A stretch of DNA of 64,000 nucleotides. It comes from Novispirillum itersonii subsp. itersonii ATCC 12639 (GTDB lineage Bacteria > Pseudomonadota > Alphaproteobacteria > Rhodospirillales > Rhodospirillaceae). The notes under the pieces were generated by a model. It ran no database searches, was not told the origin of the DNA, and worked only from the letters and a program-made list of their open reading frames with translations. The stretch covers positions 1 to 64,000 of the forward strand of contig NZ_KB907350.1 in the NCBI RefSeq assembly GCF_000381985.1. Reading direction: 5' to 3'. Shown here one piece after another: positions 16,690 to 26,266 of the stretch (position 1 is the stretch's first letter; every line of letters starts with the position of its first letter). A program made the translations under genes and the position numbers.

Positions 16690-18063
16690 ATGACCCTGAT
16701 CAACAAAGGCACCGCATACTGGCAGTCGCTTGACCGCGCCCATCACTGGCACCCGTTCACCGATACCAAAGGCCTGAATCAGGCCGGGGCCCGGGTGATC
16801 ACCAAAGGGGAAGGCGTCTATCTGTGGGACTCCGAAGGGAATAAAATCCTCGACGGCATGGCCGGTCTGTGGTGCGTCACCCTCGGATACGGCAACGAAG
16901 AGCTGATCGAGGCTGCCACCCAGCAGATGCGCGATCTGGCTTTCTACAACACCTTCTTCAAGACCACCCACCCGCCAGCCGCTGAACTGGCCCAGAAAAT
17001 CGCTGAAGTGACGCCGGAAGGGCTGGACCGGATCTTCTTTTCCAGCTCCGGCTCGGAAGCCAATGACACCGTCGTGCGGATGGTCCGCCATTTCTGGGCG
17101 CTGGAAGGCAAACCGGAGAAGAACTGGATCATCGGCCGCAAGAACGGCTATCACGGTTCGACCCTTGTCGGGGCCTCTCTCGGCGGCATGGGGCCGATGC
17201 ATGCCCAGGGCGGGCCGATGGTTGCCAACATTGCCCACATCAACCAGCCCTACTGGTATGGCGATGACAGCGGCCTGTCGGAAGATGATTTCGGCATCGT
17301 CCGGGCCCGGGAACTGGAAAGCAAAATCCTTGAACTCGGGGCCGACAAAGTCGGGGCCTTCATCGCCGAACCGATTCAGGGGGCCGGTGGGGTCATCATC
17401 CCCCCCGCCACTTACTGGCCGGAAATCCAGCGGATCTGCCAGAAGTACGACGTGCTGATCATCGCCGATGAGGTCATCTGCGGGTTTGGCCGGACCGGGC
17501 AATGGTTCGGCTCGCATACGCTGGGCATCCAGCCGGATCTGATGCCGATGGCCAAAGGCCTTTCGTCGGGCTACCTGCCCCTGTCAGCGGTGGCAGTCGG
17601 TGACCGGGTTGCCAATACCCTGATCGAAAAGGGCGGTGAATTCTATCACGGCTACACCTATTCCGGTCATCCGGTGTCCTCGGCGGTGGCGCTGGCGGCC
17701 ATCCGCATCATGCAGCGCGACCGTATCGTTGACCGGGTGCGTGACGACATCGGCCCCTATTTCCAGCAGCAGCTGCGTACGCTGAACGATCACCCGCTGG
17801 TCGGGCGGATCGACGGTATCGGCCTGATCGCCGGAATTGCGCTGGTGCAGGATAAGAACCCGAAAACCTTCTTCAAGGACGGTGACACCGTCGGCCTGAC
17901 CTGCCGCGACCACTGTTTCAAGAACGGTCTGATCATGCGGGCCGTCGGGTCGCGCATGGTGCTGGCCCCGCCGCTGATTATCACCCGGGCAGAAGTTGAC
18001 GAGCTGGTGGCCAAGGCCCGCCACTGTTTTGACCTGACCGCCCGTGACGTCGGCCTCATGTAA
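16690..18063 (+). CDS. Class III aminotransferase, putrescine/diamine-pyruvate type (SpuC-like)
   Basis: A 457-residue PLP-dependent omega-aminotransferase. SSSGSEANDT binds the cofactor phosphate, IADEVICGFGRTG holds the aspartate that contacts the pyridine nitrogen, and PLP Lys289 lies in MAKGLSSGYLP. The length and the N-terminal HHWHPFTDTKGL motif fit the SpuC/putrescine-pyruvate group. It may transaminate putrescine directly, or GABA at the end of the Puu route. It lies 142 bases after puuC on the same strand and is followed by a strong terminator, so it likely closes this unit. GABA or beta-alanine transaminase is the main alternative. Confidence 0.83.
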   Translation: MTLINKGTAYWQSLDRAHHWHPFTDTKGLNQAGARVITKGEGVYLWDSEGNKILDGMAGLWCVTLGYGNEELIEAATQQMRDLAFYNTFFKTTHPPAAELAQKIAEVTPEGLDRIFFSSSGSEANDTVVRMVRHFWALEGKPEKNWIIGRKNGYHGSTLVGASLGGMGPMHAQGGPMVANIAHINQPYWYGDDSGLSEDDFGIVRARELESKILELGADKVGAFIAEPIQGAGGVIIPPATYWPEIQRICQKYDVLIIADEVICGFGRTGQWFGSHTLGIQPDLMPMAKGLSSGYLPLSAVAVGDRVANTLIEKGGEFYHGYTYSGHPVSSAVALAAIRIMQRDRIVDRVRDDIGPYFQQQLRTLNDHPLVGRIDGIGLIAGIALVQDKNPKTFFKDGDTVGLTCRDHCFKNGLIMRAVGSRMVLAPPLIITRAEVDELVAKARHCFDLTARDVGLM

Positions 18064-18203
18064 AGGAGGTGACACCACTGAAATCACCTGAGGTTGTGTT
18101 TCCCAGTATCCCTGTTGTCTCAAAGAGTTTGGTCGTTTTAAGTCTCTGAGTACCCGGAGGGATCCCTCCGGCCTTTATCCTGTAAGAGTATCCCAGACTA
18201 TGG

Positions 18204-18241
18204 CGGGGTTCGCATGTGCAGCATGAGAACCCCGTTTTTTT
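18204..18241 (+). terminator. Rho-independent terminator after the aminotransferase gene
   Basis: An eight-base stem CGGGGTTC (18204-18211) with GAACCCCG (18227-18234), followed directly by seven T residues. A second GC palindrome centred near 18161 precedes it. It separates the putrescine unit from the molybdenum hydroxylase cluster. Confidence 0.88.
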
Positions 18242-18364
18242 CAATAGGATGACAGGCTTCTTTCAACGGTCTCTGAATTGACAGGGCCCGGCAGCCTGCC
18301 CATACTCGGAACGGTTCAGCAGACACCAGCAGATCCCCGGCTTTCTCTCTGCCCGGAGTATCCG

Positions 18365-18730
18365 ATGACCCTTGCCGCTCCGCCTGCTCCCGAAAAAACC
18401 GCGCCGGTAAAACCGACAGACGACCCGCTGCTGATGCTGTTGCACTGGCAGAAGGCAGGCTTTCTCTGTGCTGTCGCCACCGTGGTCCGCACCTGGGGGT
18501 CATCCCCCCGTCCGGTCGGCAGTAAACTGGCGGTCCGGGAAGACGGTCTGATGGCCGGGTCTGTCTCCGGCGGCTGCGTTGAGGCCGCTGTGGTCGAGGC
18601 CGCGTTGCAGGTAATGGACAGCGGAAAACCGCAGCTTCTGTCCTTCGGGGTGGCCGACGCCCGGGCGTGGGAAGTCGGGTTGGCCTGTGGGGGCCGGATC
18701 GACATTTTTGTTGAGCCCCTGATCGCCTGA
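18365..18730 (+). CDS. XdhC/CoxI family protein, N-terminal domain only
   Basis: A 121-residue protein matching the small N-terminal domain of XdhC: GFLCAVATVVRTWGSSPRPVGSKL and then SGGCVEAAVVEAAL, with the conserved cysteine. XdhC proteins bind the molybdenum cofactor and help sulfurate it for insertion into xanthine-oxidase-family enzymes. The C-terminal Rossmann part is missing here and is encoded separately at 25544, at the far end of the same cluster. GGAG is seven bases before ATG at 18365. First gene of the unit, after a terminator. Confidence 0.83.
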   Translation: MTLAAPPAPEKTAPVKPTDDPLLMLLHWQKAGFLCAVATVVRTWGSSPRPVGSKLAVREDGLMAGSVSGGCVEAAVVEAALQVMDSGKPQLLSFGVADARAWEVGLACGGRIDIFVEPLIA

Positions 18731-18789
18731 CCGCGGGTCCGCTGATTTTTCCGGTTTGGTTTCTGTTTTCTTTTGAAAGGCTCCCGCCC

Positions 18790-19416
18790 GTGGATATTTC
18801 CGGCAGTTACGATATTCCCGCCCCCCGCGCCACCGTCTGGGCCGCCATCAACGATCCTGAAGTGCTGAAGGCCTGTATTCCCGGTTGCGATGAAATGACC
18901 GCCGACGGCGACAGCGGCTTCAGCGCCAGAGTCACCGCCAAAATCGGCCCGGTCAAGGCGACCTTTTCGGGCGCGGTACGGCTGGAAGATGTACAGGCCC
19001 CGGCCTCTTACACCATTACCGGCGAAGGGAAAGGCGGGGCTGCCGGGTTTGCCAAAGGGCAGGCCAAAGTACACCTGGAAGAACTGGATGCTGCAACCAC
19101 CCGCCTGACCTACAGCGTTGACGCACAGGTCGGCGGCAAGCTGGCACAGGTCGGCAGCCGGCTGATTCAGGGCGCGGCCAAGAAATATGCAGACGACTTT
19201 TTCTCCACCCTCGTCACCCGCCTGTCCAACGCAACCCCGGCAGCGGAAGCCCCCGAGACCTCGCCCCCTGCCGCAGCAACCGCCCCGACACCGGCGGATC
19301 CCCATTCCCCTGCCCCTCATTCCCACACCCCCGCCACCGGCGGCGGCAGCCACTGGACGGTTTATGCCGCCGGTCTGCTGGTCATCGCCGCCGCCGCGTA
19401 TCTGCTGCTGCGCTGA
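18790..19416 (+). CDS. coxG: CoxG-like SRPBCC protein with C-terminal membrane anchor
   Basis: A 208-residue protein starting at GTG. Residues 1-150 form the CoxG/SRPBCC lipid-binding-like fold (IPAPRATVWAAINDPEVLKACIPGC; GKLAQVGSRLIQGAAKKYADDFF). A Pro/Ala/His-rich linker of about 30 residues leads to one C-terminal helix (WTVYAAGLLVIAAAAYLLL) ending in Arg. CoxG of CO-oxidising bacteria tethers the soluble molybdoenzyme to the membrane, and the tail helix fits that role. Located just before the three structural subunits. Confidence 0.85.
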   Translation: MDISGSYDIPAPRATVWAAINDPEVLKACIPGCDEMTADGDSGFSARVTAKIGPVKATFSGAVRLEDVQAPASYTITGEGKGGAAGFAKGQAKVHLEELDAATTRLTYSVDAQVGGKLAQVGSRLIQGAAKKYADDFFSTLVTRLSNATPAAEAPETSPPAAATAPTPADPHSPAPHSHTPATGGGSHWTVYAAGLLVIAAAAYLLLR

Positions 19417-19592
19417 CCCGTGTACGGCCCCTGACCGGGCCGCTGTTCCAGACACATGATTGCCCTGTCCCGTTTTCCCGTTCCGCCCGGCGTTGCCGGG
19501 CAAGAGGCCGCAAAGGCCCGGGCCGGTCCGTCCGGCAACTTCTGAACACCGGCCCCGGCTGAGATGCCACGGGCCAACCGGGAGGATTATTG

Positions 19593-20090
19593 ATGCCTGT
19601 GTCGATCACCCTGACTGTCAATGGCAAAACCACGGCCCTGACGGTGGAGCCCAATACCCTGCTGGTGGATGCCATCCGCCAGCATCTGAGCCTGACCGGC
19701 ACCCATGTCGGCTGTGATACCAGCCAGTGCGGGGCCTGTGTCGTGCATCTGGACGGTGTTTCCGTCAAAAGCTGTACCACGCTGGCGGTGCAGGCCGATG
19801 GCCGCAGCGTCGTCACCATCGAAGGACTGGCCGCCCCGGATGGCACCCTGCACCCGATGCAGGCTGCCTTTAAGGAACATCACGGCCTGCAATGCGGCTT
19901 CTGTACCCCCGGCATGGTGATGAGCGCGGTCGACCTTGCCCGCGTCAATCCAGACGCCACCCCCGACGAAATCCGCCACTGGCTGGAAGGCAATATCTGC
20001 CGCTGTACCGGCTATCATAACATCGTCAAGGCGGTGGAAAGCGGGTTGCAGGCAATGAAGACCGGCGCTTCGGCGCAGGCCGCCGAATGA
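19593..20090 (+). CDS. coxS: Molybdenum hydroxylase small subunit, two [2Fe-2S] clusters
   Basis: A 165-residue iron-sulfur subunit. The plant-type ferredoxin half carries [12 protein letters not shown] plus a later Cys for the first cluster, and the helical half carries CGFCTPG and CRCTGYH for the second. It passes electrons from the molybdenum site in the large subunit to FAD in the medium subunit. ATG at 19593 is chosen over TTG at 19590 because GGAGG lies seven bases upstream. The large-subunit gene follows after 15 bases. Confidence 0.93.
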   Translation: MPVSITLTVNGKTTALTVEPNTLLVDAIRQHLSLTGTHVGCDTSQCGACVVHLDGVSVKSCTTLAVQADGRSVVTIEGLAAPDGTLHPMQAAFKEHHGLQCGFCTPGMVMSAVDLARVNPDATPDEIRHWLEGNICRCTGYHNIVKAVESGLQAMKTGASAQAAE

Positions 20091-20105
20091 CGGGGAGAAC
20101 GCATC

Positions 20106-22481
20106 ATGTCCAAGACCACCGGAATCGGCGCGTCCGTCAAACGCGTTGAGGATTACCGTTTTCTGACCGGGCGGGGCCGCTATACAGATGATATGAACCG
20201 TCCGGGCCAGTGCCATGCCTATATCGTGCGCTCGCCGCACGCCCATGCCCGCATACTGTCAATCGACACCAGCGCCACAGTGGCCGCGCCCGGGGTTCTG
20301 ACCGTTCTGACCGGGGCTGATATGGTCGCCGACAACATCGGCTCCCTGCCCTGCGGGTGGCTGATCCACAGCCGCGACGGCACCCCGATGAAAGAGCCGA
20401 AACATCTGCCGATCGCCGCCGACAAGGTCCGTCATGTCGGCGATCAGGTTGCCGTAGTGATTGCTGAAACCCTGCAGCAGGCCAAGGATGCCGCCGAACT
20501 GCTGGAGATCGAGTACGAGGAACTGCCCGCCGTCGTCGCCCCCGGCAGCGTCGAAACCGCCGGAACCGCGGTGCATGATGAGGCCCCGGATAACGTCTGT
20601 TACGACTGGGTGTGGGGCGGCAAAGACAAGACCGACGCCGCCTTCGCGCAGGCCGCCCATGTCACGACGCTGGATCTGGTCAATACCCGGCTGGTGCCCA
20701 ATGCCATGGAGCCGCGTGCTGCGGTGGGGGAATATGACCCCGGCATGGATGAGTATACCCTGACCACCACCAGTCAGAACCCACAGCTGATCCGCCTGCT
20801 GCTGTGTGGCTTCACCATGGGCCTGCCGGAACATAAGGTGCGCGTGGTCGCCCCCGATGTCGGCGGCGGTTTCGGGTCGAAGATTTATCACTATGCCGAA
20901 GAGGTGATCGTCGTTTACGCCGCCCGCCGCCTGAAACGGCCGGTGAAATGGACGGCGGAACGGTCTGAAAGCTTCCTGTCCGATGCCCACGGGCGGGATC
21001 ACCTGACCCACGTGGAACTGGCGATGGATGCCAGCGGCATTTTCCTTGGCATGCGGGTGAACACCACCGCCAACATGGGGGCCTATCTTTCCACCTTCTC
21101 TTCATGCATACCGACCATTCTATATGCAACTCTGCTGTCCGGGCAGTACAAGACCCCGGCAATCCATGCCGAGGTCAAGGCGGTGTTCACCAACACCGTG
21201 CCGGTCGATGCCTATCGCGGGGCCGGACGCCCGGAGGCCTGCTATCTGATCGAACGGATCGTCGATGTCGCAGCGCGGGAAATGGGGATCGACCGGGCAG
21301 AGTTGCGACGTCGCAATTTCATCACCCCGGAGATGATGCCCTACGACACTCCGGTCGGCCTGCAATACGACAGCGGTAACTTTGCCAGAAACCTTGAAGA
21401 CGCCCTCGCGCTGATTGATTACGACGGGTTCCCGGCCCGGCGGGCTGAGTCCGCCGCCCGGGGCAAACGCCGGGGTATCGGCTTTGCCAGCTATATCGAG
21501 GCCTGCGGGATTGCCCCGTCCAACGTCGCCGGAGCCCTGGGGGCCCGGGCCGGGCTGTATGATTCTGCCGAAGTCCGCTTCCATCCCACCGGATCAGTCA
21601 GCGTGATGGTCGGCGTCCACAGTCACGGTCAGGGCCATGAGACCACCTTCGCCCAGATCGTCTCGGAACGCCTGGGTGTGCCGATGGACAAAATCGAAAT
21701 TGTCCACGGTGATTCCGCCAAAACCCCGTTCGGGATGGGCACCTACGGGTCCCGCTCGCTGGCGGTCGGCGGTATGGCGATGATGAAGGCCATCGACAAG
21801 GTGATCGCCAAGTCGAAGAAGATCGCCGCCCATCTTCTGGAAGCCTCCGCCGAGGATATCGAGCAGGACGGCGGCGTGTTCCGGGTGGCGGGTACCGATA
21901 AAAGCGTTGATATCGCCGCCATCGCCGGGGCGGCCTATGTGCCGCATAACTACCCGCTGGATGAGCTGGAGCCCGGGTTGGATGAACAGGCGTTCTACGA
22001 CCCGAAAAACTTCACCTTCCCCAACGGGACCCAGATCTGCGAAGTGGAGGTGGACCCTGACACCGGCGTGGTGAAAATCGTACGCTTTGCTGCCGTTGAC
22101 GACTTCGGGCGGGTGATCAACCCGATGATCGTTGAAGGGCAGGTTCACGGCGGACTGGTACAGGGTATCGGTCAGGCCCTGCTGGAGCACGCTATTTATG
22201 ATGAGGACAGCGGCCAGCTGCTGACCGGATCGTTCATGGATTACGCCATGCCCCGCGCCGACGATGTGCCCGATTTCGAGGTGAAAACCAACGAAGTGCT
22301 GTGCACCACCAATGCGCTGGGCGTCAAAGGCTGCGGTGAGGCTGGCACCATCGGCGGGGCTGCCTGTGTGATGAACGCGGTGTGCGACGCGCTGGACATT
22401 GGCCACATGGATATGCCGGCCAGTCCGGAGCGGGTGTGGCGGGTGATCCGCGACAGCCGCTTTGGCATGGCTGCGGAATAA
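20106..22481 (+). CDS. coxL: Molybdenum hydroxylase large subunit, form II CODH-like
   Basis: A 791-residue xanthine-oxidase-family large subunit. Cofactor-binding segments include GGGFGSK near 253, [11 protein letters not shown] and [11 protein letters not shown]; the catalytic glutamate lies in [13 protein letters not shown] near the C-terminus. The diagnostic active-site loop at residues 369-375 (bases 21210-21230) is AYRGAGR. Genuine form I CO dehydrogenases have AYxCSFR, whose cysteine binds copper; that cysteine is absent. The enzyme is therefore a form II or other hydroxylase of unknown substrate, even though gene order is cox-like. CO oxidation is not supported by the sequence. Confidence 0.92.
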   Translation: MSKTTGIGASVKRVEDYRFLTGRGRYTDDMNRPGQCHAYIVRSPHAHARILSIDTSATVAAPGVLTVLTGADMVADNIGSLPCGWLIHSRDGTPMKEPKHLPIAADKVRHVGDQVAVVIAETLQQAKDAAELLEIEYEELPAVVAPGSVETAGTAVHDEAPDNVCYDWVWGGKDKTDAAFAQAAHVTTLDLVNTRLVPNAMEPRAAVGEYDPGMDEYTLTTTSQNPQLIRLLLCGFTMGLPEHKVRVVAPDVGGGFGSKIYHYAEEVIVVYAARRLKRPVKWTAERSESFLSDAHGRDHLTHVELAMDASGIFLGMRVNTTANMGAYLSTFSSCIPTILYATLLSGQYKTPAIHAEVKAVFTNTVPVDAYRGAGRPEACYLIERIVDVAAREMGIDRAELRRRNFITPEMMPYDTPVGLQYDSGNFARNLEDALALIDYDGFPARRAESAARGKRRGIGFASYIEACGIAPSNVAGALGARAGLYDSAEVRFHPTGSVSVMVGVHSHGQGHETTFAQIVSERLGVPMDKIEIVHGDSAKTPFGMGTYGSRSLAVGGMAMMKAIDKVIAKSKKIAAHLLEASAEDIEQDGGVFRVAGTDKSVDIAAIAGAAYVPHNYPLDELEPGLDEQAFYDPKNFTFPNGTQICEVEVDPDTGVVKIVRFAAVDDFGRVINPMIVEGQVHGGLVQGIGQALLEHAIYDEDSGQLLTGSFMDYAMPRADDVPDFEVKTNEVLCTTNALGVKGCGEAGTIGGAACVMNAVCDALDIGHMDMPASPERVWRVIRDSRFGMAAE

Positions 22482-22493
22482 GGGGACAACACC

Positions 22494-23288
22494 ATGTACA
22501 CCTTTTCTTATCAGAAACCGTCCTCTGTCGCCGATGCCGTCGCCGTCCTGACCGGGGATGACGACGCCAAGGCGGTTGCCGGGGGCATGACCCTGATCCC
22601 GACCCTGAAGCAGCGGCTGGCCCAGCCCAGCGCACTGGTTGACCTTGGCAGCGTCCCCGGCCTGACCGGGATCCGCCGTGACGGTGACGCGCTGGTGATC
22701 GGGGCGATGACCACCCATGCCACGGTGGCAGCGGATGCCACGGTACGGTCTGCCCTGCCTGCGCTGGCCGCGCTGGCAGGGGGGATCGGGGACCCGGCAG
22801 TCCGCCACCGCGGCACCTGCGGCGGATCGGTCGCCAATGCCGACCCCGCTGCTGACTATCCCGCCGCCGTGGTCGGACTGGGGGCAACCGTCATCACCGA
22901 CCGCCGGGAAATTGCCGGAGATGACTTCTTCACCGGCCTGTTTGAAACCGCGCTGGAACCGGGAGAACTGATCACCGCCCTCCGCTTCCCCCTGCCGAAA
23001 CGGGCCGGATACGCCAAGTTCCGCAATCCTGCCTCGCGCTATGCCGTGGTCGGGGTGATGGTGGCCGAGACCGCCGCCGGGATCCGCGTCGCGGTCACCG
23101 GGGCCGGGCCAAGCGTGTTCCGGGTGGCGGCAATGGAGCAGGCACTAAATGCCTCCTTCACCGCCGCTGCGCTGGAAGGAATCAGTGTGGATGCCGGTGA
23201 TCTCAACACCGACCTGCACGCCAGCGCCGAATACCGGGCCCATCTGGTGACGGTGATGGCCCGCAGGGCGGTGGAAGCGGCACGCTGA
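22494..23288 (+). CDS. coxM: Molybdenum hydroxylase medium subunit, FAD-binding
   Basis: A 264-residue FAD subunit of the CoxM/XdhB fold. The flavin-binding segments are AGGMTLIPTLKQRLAQP near residue 38 and GTCGGSVANADPAADYPA near 110; a C-terminal CO_deh_flav_C-type domain follows. It receives electrons from the iron-sulfur subunit and delivers them to quinone or another acceptor. The gene starts 12 bases after coxL and is followed by a 13-base hairpin before the accessory genes. Confidence 0.92.
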   Translation: MYTFSYQKPSSVADAVAVLTGDDDAKAVAGGMTLIPTLKQRLAQPSALVDLGSVPGLTGIRRDGDALVIGAMTTHATVAADATVRSALPALAALAGGIGDPAVRHRGTCGGSVANADPAADYPAAVVGLGATVITDRREIAGDDFFTGLFETALEPGELITALRFPLPKRAGYAKFRNPASRYAVVGVMVAETAAGIRVAVTGAGPSVFRVAAMEQALNASFTAAALEGISVDAGDLNTDLHASAEYRAHLVTVMARRAVEAAR

Positions 23289-23310
23289 CCGCCGCTTTCC
23301 TTCCCTGCCC

Positions 23311-23347
23311 GCAGCGCCGGAGGAGGCCTCCTTCCCTCCGGCGCTGC
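23311..23347 (+). other. Perfect 13-bp hairpin between coxM and coxD
   Basis: The arms 23311-23323 and 23335-23347 pair perfectly around an 11-base loop. No T run follows, so it is probably an RNA-processing or stability element dividing the structural genes from accessory genes rather than a terminator. Confidence 0.6.
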
Positions 23348-23384
23348 CCTTCCTGCCGTTTCTTCCGACCGTACTGGAGCCGCC

Positions 23385-24290
23385 ATGCCCCTGCCCGTTC
23401 CGGATTCCGTCGATGCCACTCTCGCCCTGCTGACCGCACAGGGGTATGTCGGTGACCGGGCGCTGGCGACCGTGCTGTTTCTGGCCCTGCGGCTGGGCCG
23501 ACCGCTGTTTCTGGAAGGCGAAGCCGGGGTCGGCAAGACCGAGATCGCCAAAGTTCTGGCCAGCGGGCTGGGCCGCCGCCTGATCCGCCTGCAATGTTAT
23601 GAAGGTCTGGATACTGCCGCCGCCGTTTATGAATGGAACTATCCCCGCCAGATGCTGGAAATCCGCCGGGCGGAAGCCAGCGGCAGTCCGCCGCCGGATC
23701 TGTTTTCCGACGCCTTTCTGATCCGTCGGCCACTGTTACAGGCACTGGAGCCTGACCCCGCCGGCCCTCCGGTGCTGCTGATCGACGAACTGGACCGGAC
23801 TGATGAGCCCTTCGAGGCCTATCTGCTGGAAGTGTTGTCTGATTTTCAGGTGACAATCCCCGAGACCGGGCCGGTACGGGCCAGCCAGCCACCGGTTGTC
23901 ATCCTGACATCTAACCGCACCCGGGAAATTCACGATGCCCTCAAGCGGCGGTGCTTTTATCACTGGCTCGATTACCCGGATTTCACCCGGGAACTGGCGA
24001 TCGTTGCCGCCCGCCGTCCCGGTCTGGCCCCCGATCTGGCCCGGCAGGTGGTCGCCTTTGTGCAAAAGCTGCGGGCCATGGATCTGTTCAAGGCCCCCGG
24101 CGTGGCAGAAACCCTCGACTGGGCCAGCACGCTGGTAGAACTGAACCAGACTGAACTGACCGCGGCCACCGTCGATACCACCCTGGGGGTGGTGTTGAAA
24201 TATCAGGATGACATTGCCCGCCTGATGGGGGATGAGAGCGCCCGCCTGCTGATGCAGATCCGCGCAGACCTCTCCCACGTCGAGCCCTGA
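23385..24290 (+). CDS. coxD: MoxR-type AAA+ ATPase (CoxD-like)
   Basis: A 301-residue AAA+ protein of the MoxR family. Walker A GEAGVGKTE lies near residue 46, Walker B LLIDELDR near 130, sensor 1 in VVILTSNRTREIHDALKRR. CoxD in Oligotropha acts with CoxE in maturing the molybdenum-copper centre. In form II clusters the pair is presumed to remodel or load the enzyme. Its stop is one base before the next gene's ATG. Confidence 0.9.
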   Translation: MPLPVPDSVDATLALLTAQGYVGDRALATVLFLALRLGRPLFLEGEAGVGKTEIAKVLASGLGRRLIRLQCYEGLDTAAAVYEWNYPRQMLEIRRAEASGSPPPDLFSDAFLIRRPLLQALEPDPAGPPVLLIDELDRTDEPFEAYLLEVLSDFQVTIPETGPVRASQPPVVILTSNRTREIHDALKRRCFYHWLDYPDFTRELAIVAARRPGLAPDLARQVVAFVQKLRAMDLFKAPGVAETLDWASTLVELNQTELTAATVDTTLGVVLKYQDDIARLMGDESARLLMQIRADLSHVEP

Positions 24291-24291
24291 G

Positions 24292-25500
24292 ATGACAGCC
24301 GCACAGAGTGGCACTCTGGCGGAGACCGTGGTGGCCTTTGTCCGCACCCTGCGCCATGCCGGGCTGCCGCTCGGGCCGGAACGGACCCTGCGGGCACTGG
24401 AAGCGGCGCAGGCCGTGGGACTGGAGCGCCGCGACGATTTTTACTGGGCATTACACGCCACTCTGACCGACCGGGTGGATCAGCACCCGGTCTTCGATCA
24501 GTGTTTCAAAGTGTTCTGGCGGAACCCGGAGCTGCTGAAAAAGGCAATGGCGCTGATGCTGCCAGCCCTGCGGGCCGACCTGACGCCACAGGGTGATCCG
24601 CTGTCGCGCCGCCTGCAGGATGCACTGCGGCCACAGTCCCCGCCGCCCGACACCGCCGATACCGCCGAGCGGCAGGACATAGAAATCGACGCCCGGCTGG
24701 TGTGGTCGGATCAGGAAATCCTGCGCCATAAAGACTTTGAGCAGATGAGCGCCGCCGAACTGGCCGAAGCCCGGCGGATCATTGATGCCCTGCCGCTGGC
24801 CCGGATGACGGTCCCGACCCGCCGCCTCCGCCCGGCCCCCAGCGGACCGAAGATTGACCTGCGCCAGTCGTTGCGCCGGTCGCTGCGTGGGGGTGGTGAC
24901 AGTCTGCCTCTGGTCCGGGCACAGCCACGGCAAAAACCACCGCCAATCGTGGCCCTGTGCGATATCTCCGGCAGCATGGGGCAGTATACCCGGCTGTTCC
25001 TGCGCTTTCTCTATGCCCTCACCAATGACCGGGCCCGCAGTGCCGGGCGGGTGCATGTCTTTCTGTTCGGCACCCGGCTGAGCAACGTCAGCCGCACCCT
25101 GCGGCGGCGGGACAGTGATGAAGCGCTCAACCGCCTGTCGCGCGATGTTCCCGACTGGGACGGCGGAACCCGGATGGGCAGCTGTCTGCGGCAGTTTAAC
25201 CGCCAGTGGGGGCGGCGGGTGCTTGGTCAGGGGGCAATCGTGCTGTTGATGACCGATGGTCTCGACCGGGACGCCGGTGCCGGTCTGGAGCCGGAACTGG
25301 ACCGTCTGCGCCGGTCCTGCCGCCGTCTGATCTGGCTGAATCCACTGCTGCGGTGGGACGGCTATCAACCAAGGGCCAAAGGGGCAGCCGCCCTGATCAC
25401 ACAGGTCGACGAATTCCGGCCTGTGCATTCCCTCAACAGTCTGGACGCTCTGGCGCAGGCCCTGCGGGGGAGATCCCCCTTGCGGAAACCGTCACCGTAA
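24292..25500 (+). CDS. coxE: VWA domain-containing protein (CoxE-like)
   Basis: A 402-residue protein with a C-terminal von Willebrand A-like domain. The metal-ion-dependent adhesion site residues are present: DISGSMGQY, the threonine in GGTRMGS and TDGLDRD. The N-terminal half is helical, with a charged, Arg-rich stretch before the VWA domain. MoxR-VWA pairs act as chaperone machines for metalloenzymes, and the tight coupling with the preceding coxD-like gene fits. Function in this cluster is inferred. Confidence 0.88.
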   Translation: MTAAQSGTLAETVVAFVRTLRHAGLPLGPERTLRALEAAQAVGLERRDDFYWALHATLTDRVDQHPVFDQCFKVFWRNPELLKKAMALMLPALRADLTPQGDPLSRRLQDALRPQSPPPDTADTAERQDIEIDARLVWSDQEILRHKDFEQMSAAELAEARRIIDALPLARMTVPTRRLRPAPSGPKIDLRQSLRRSLRGGGDSLPLVRAQPRQKPPPIVALCDISGSMGQYTRLFLRFLYALTNDRARSAGRVHVFLFGTRLSNVSRTLRRRDSDEALNRLSRDVPDWDGGTRMGSCLRQFNRQWGRRVLGQGAIVLLMTDGLDRDAGAGLEPELDRLRRSCRRLIWLNPLLRWDGYQPRAKGAAALITQVDEFRPVHSLNSLDALAQALRGRSPLRKPSP

Positions 25501-25543
25501 CCCACGTTTCCCCCTCTCCCTCCCCCCAGAACCGGAGCCGCCG

Positions 25544-26266
25544 ATGAAAACCGACCTGCTGACCGATCTTCTGGATCTGAAAGCCCGGCGTGTTCCGGCA
25601 GCGGTGGTGACTGATCTGACCGACGGCGCGCAATGCCTGCTGACAGCCGGGGGCCAGCAGGGGGATCTGCTGTTAACGCCGGAAGAACGGGCGACTATCC
25701 TGCACCGCATCGATCAGGACGACAGCGGCCCGCTGCCGGAGGAAAACGGGCTGCGGCCACTGTTCGTCGATGCCCATGCCCCACCGCTGCGGCTGGCCGT
25801 GATCGGTGCCGTGCATGTGGCCCAGCATCTTGTGCCGATGGCTGCCGCTGCCGGGTTTGATCTGCTGGTGATTGATCCGCGCGGGTCCTTTGCCAGTGAA
25901 GACCGCTTTCCCGGCATCCCCCTGTCGCAGGACTGGCCGGATGAGGCACTGACCGCATGGGGGCTGGACCGCCGCACCGCCGTCGTCACCCTGACCCATG
26001 ACCCCAAGTTCGATGATCCGGCGCTGTCCGTCGCCCTGCGGTCAGAGGCCTTTTACATCGGGGCGCTGGGCAGCCGGCGCACCCACGCCAGCCGCTGCGA
26101 ACGGTTGACGACCGAAGGGTTTGGCCCCGGCGATCTGGCCCGCATCCATGCCCCCATCGGTCTGCCAATCGGGGCAAAAAGCCCGATGGAAATTGCTGTG
26201 TCGATCCTGTCTCAGATCATCGCCGTCCGCCGGGGTGCCCCGACTTTCAACGGGGCCGGACGATGA
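25544..26266 (+). CDS. XdhC family protein, C-terminal Rossmann domain
   Basis: A 240-residue protein whose second half is the XdhC C-terminal domain: PLRLAVIGAVHVAQHLVPMA, VIDPRGSFASEDRFP, VTLTHDPKFDDPAL, and YIGALGSRRTHASR, ending in IGAKSPMEIAVSILSQIIAVR. The N-terminal 90 residues are diverged from the usual XdhC N-domain and lack its conserved cysteine. Together with the N-domain protein at 18365 it would make up a complete XdhC split across two genes. Its end overlaps the next gene by four bases. Confidence 0.87.
   Translation: MKTDLLTDLLDLKARRVPAAVVTDLTDGAQCLLTAGGQQGDLLLTPEERATILHRIDQDDSGPLPEENGLRPLFVDAHAPPLRLAVIGAVHVAQHLVPMAAAAGFDLLVIDPRGSFASEDRFPGIPLSQDWPDEALTAWGLDRRTAVVTLTHDPKFDDPALSVALRSEAFYIGALGSRRTHASRCERLTTEGFGPGDLARIHAPIGLPIGAKSPMEIAVSILSQIIAVRRGAPTFNGAGR

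Noticed and set aside
18316-19503. 395-codon minus-strand frame over xdhC and coxG
   Set aside because: Gly/Arg-rich low-complexity shadow; the plus-strand genes have clear domains and ribosome binding sites.
20106-22481. Calling this a CO dehydrogenase able to grow on CO
   Set aside because: The active-site loop AYRGAGR lacks the copper-binding cysteine of form I enzymes.
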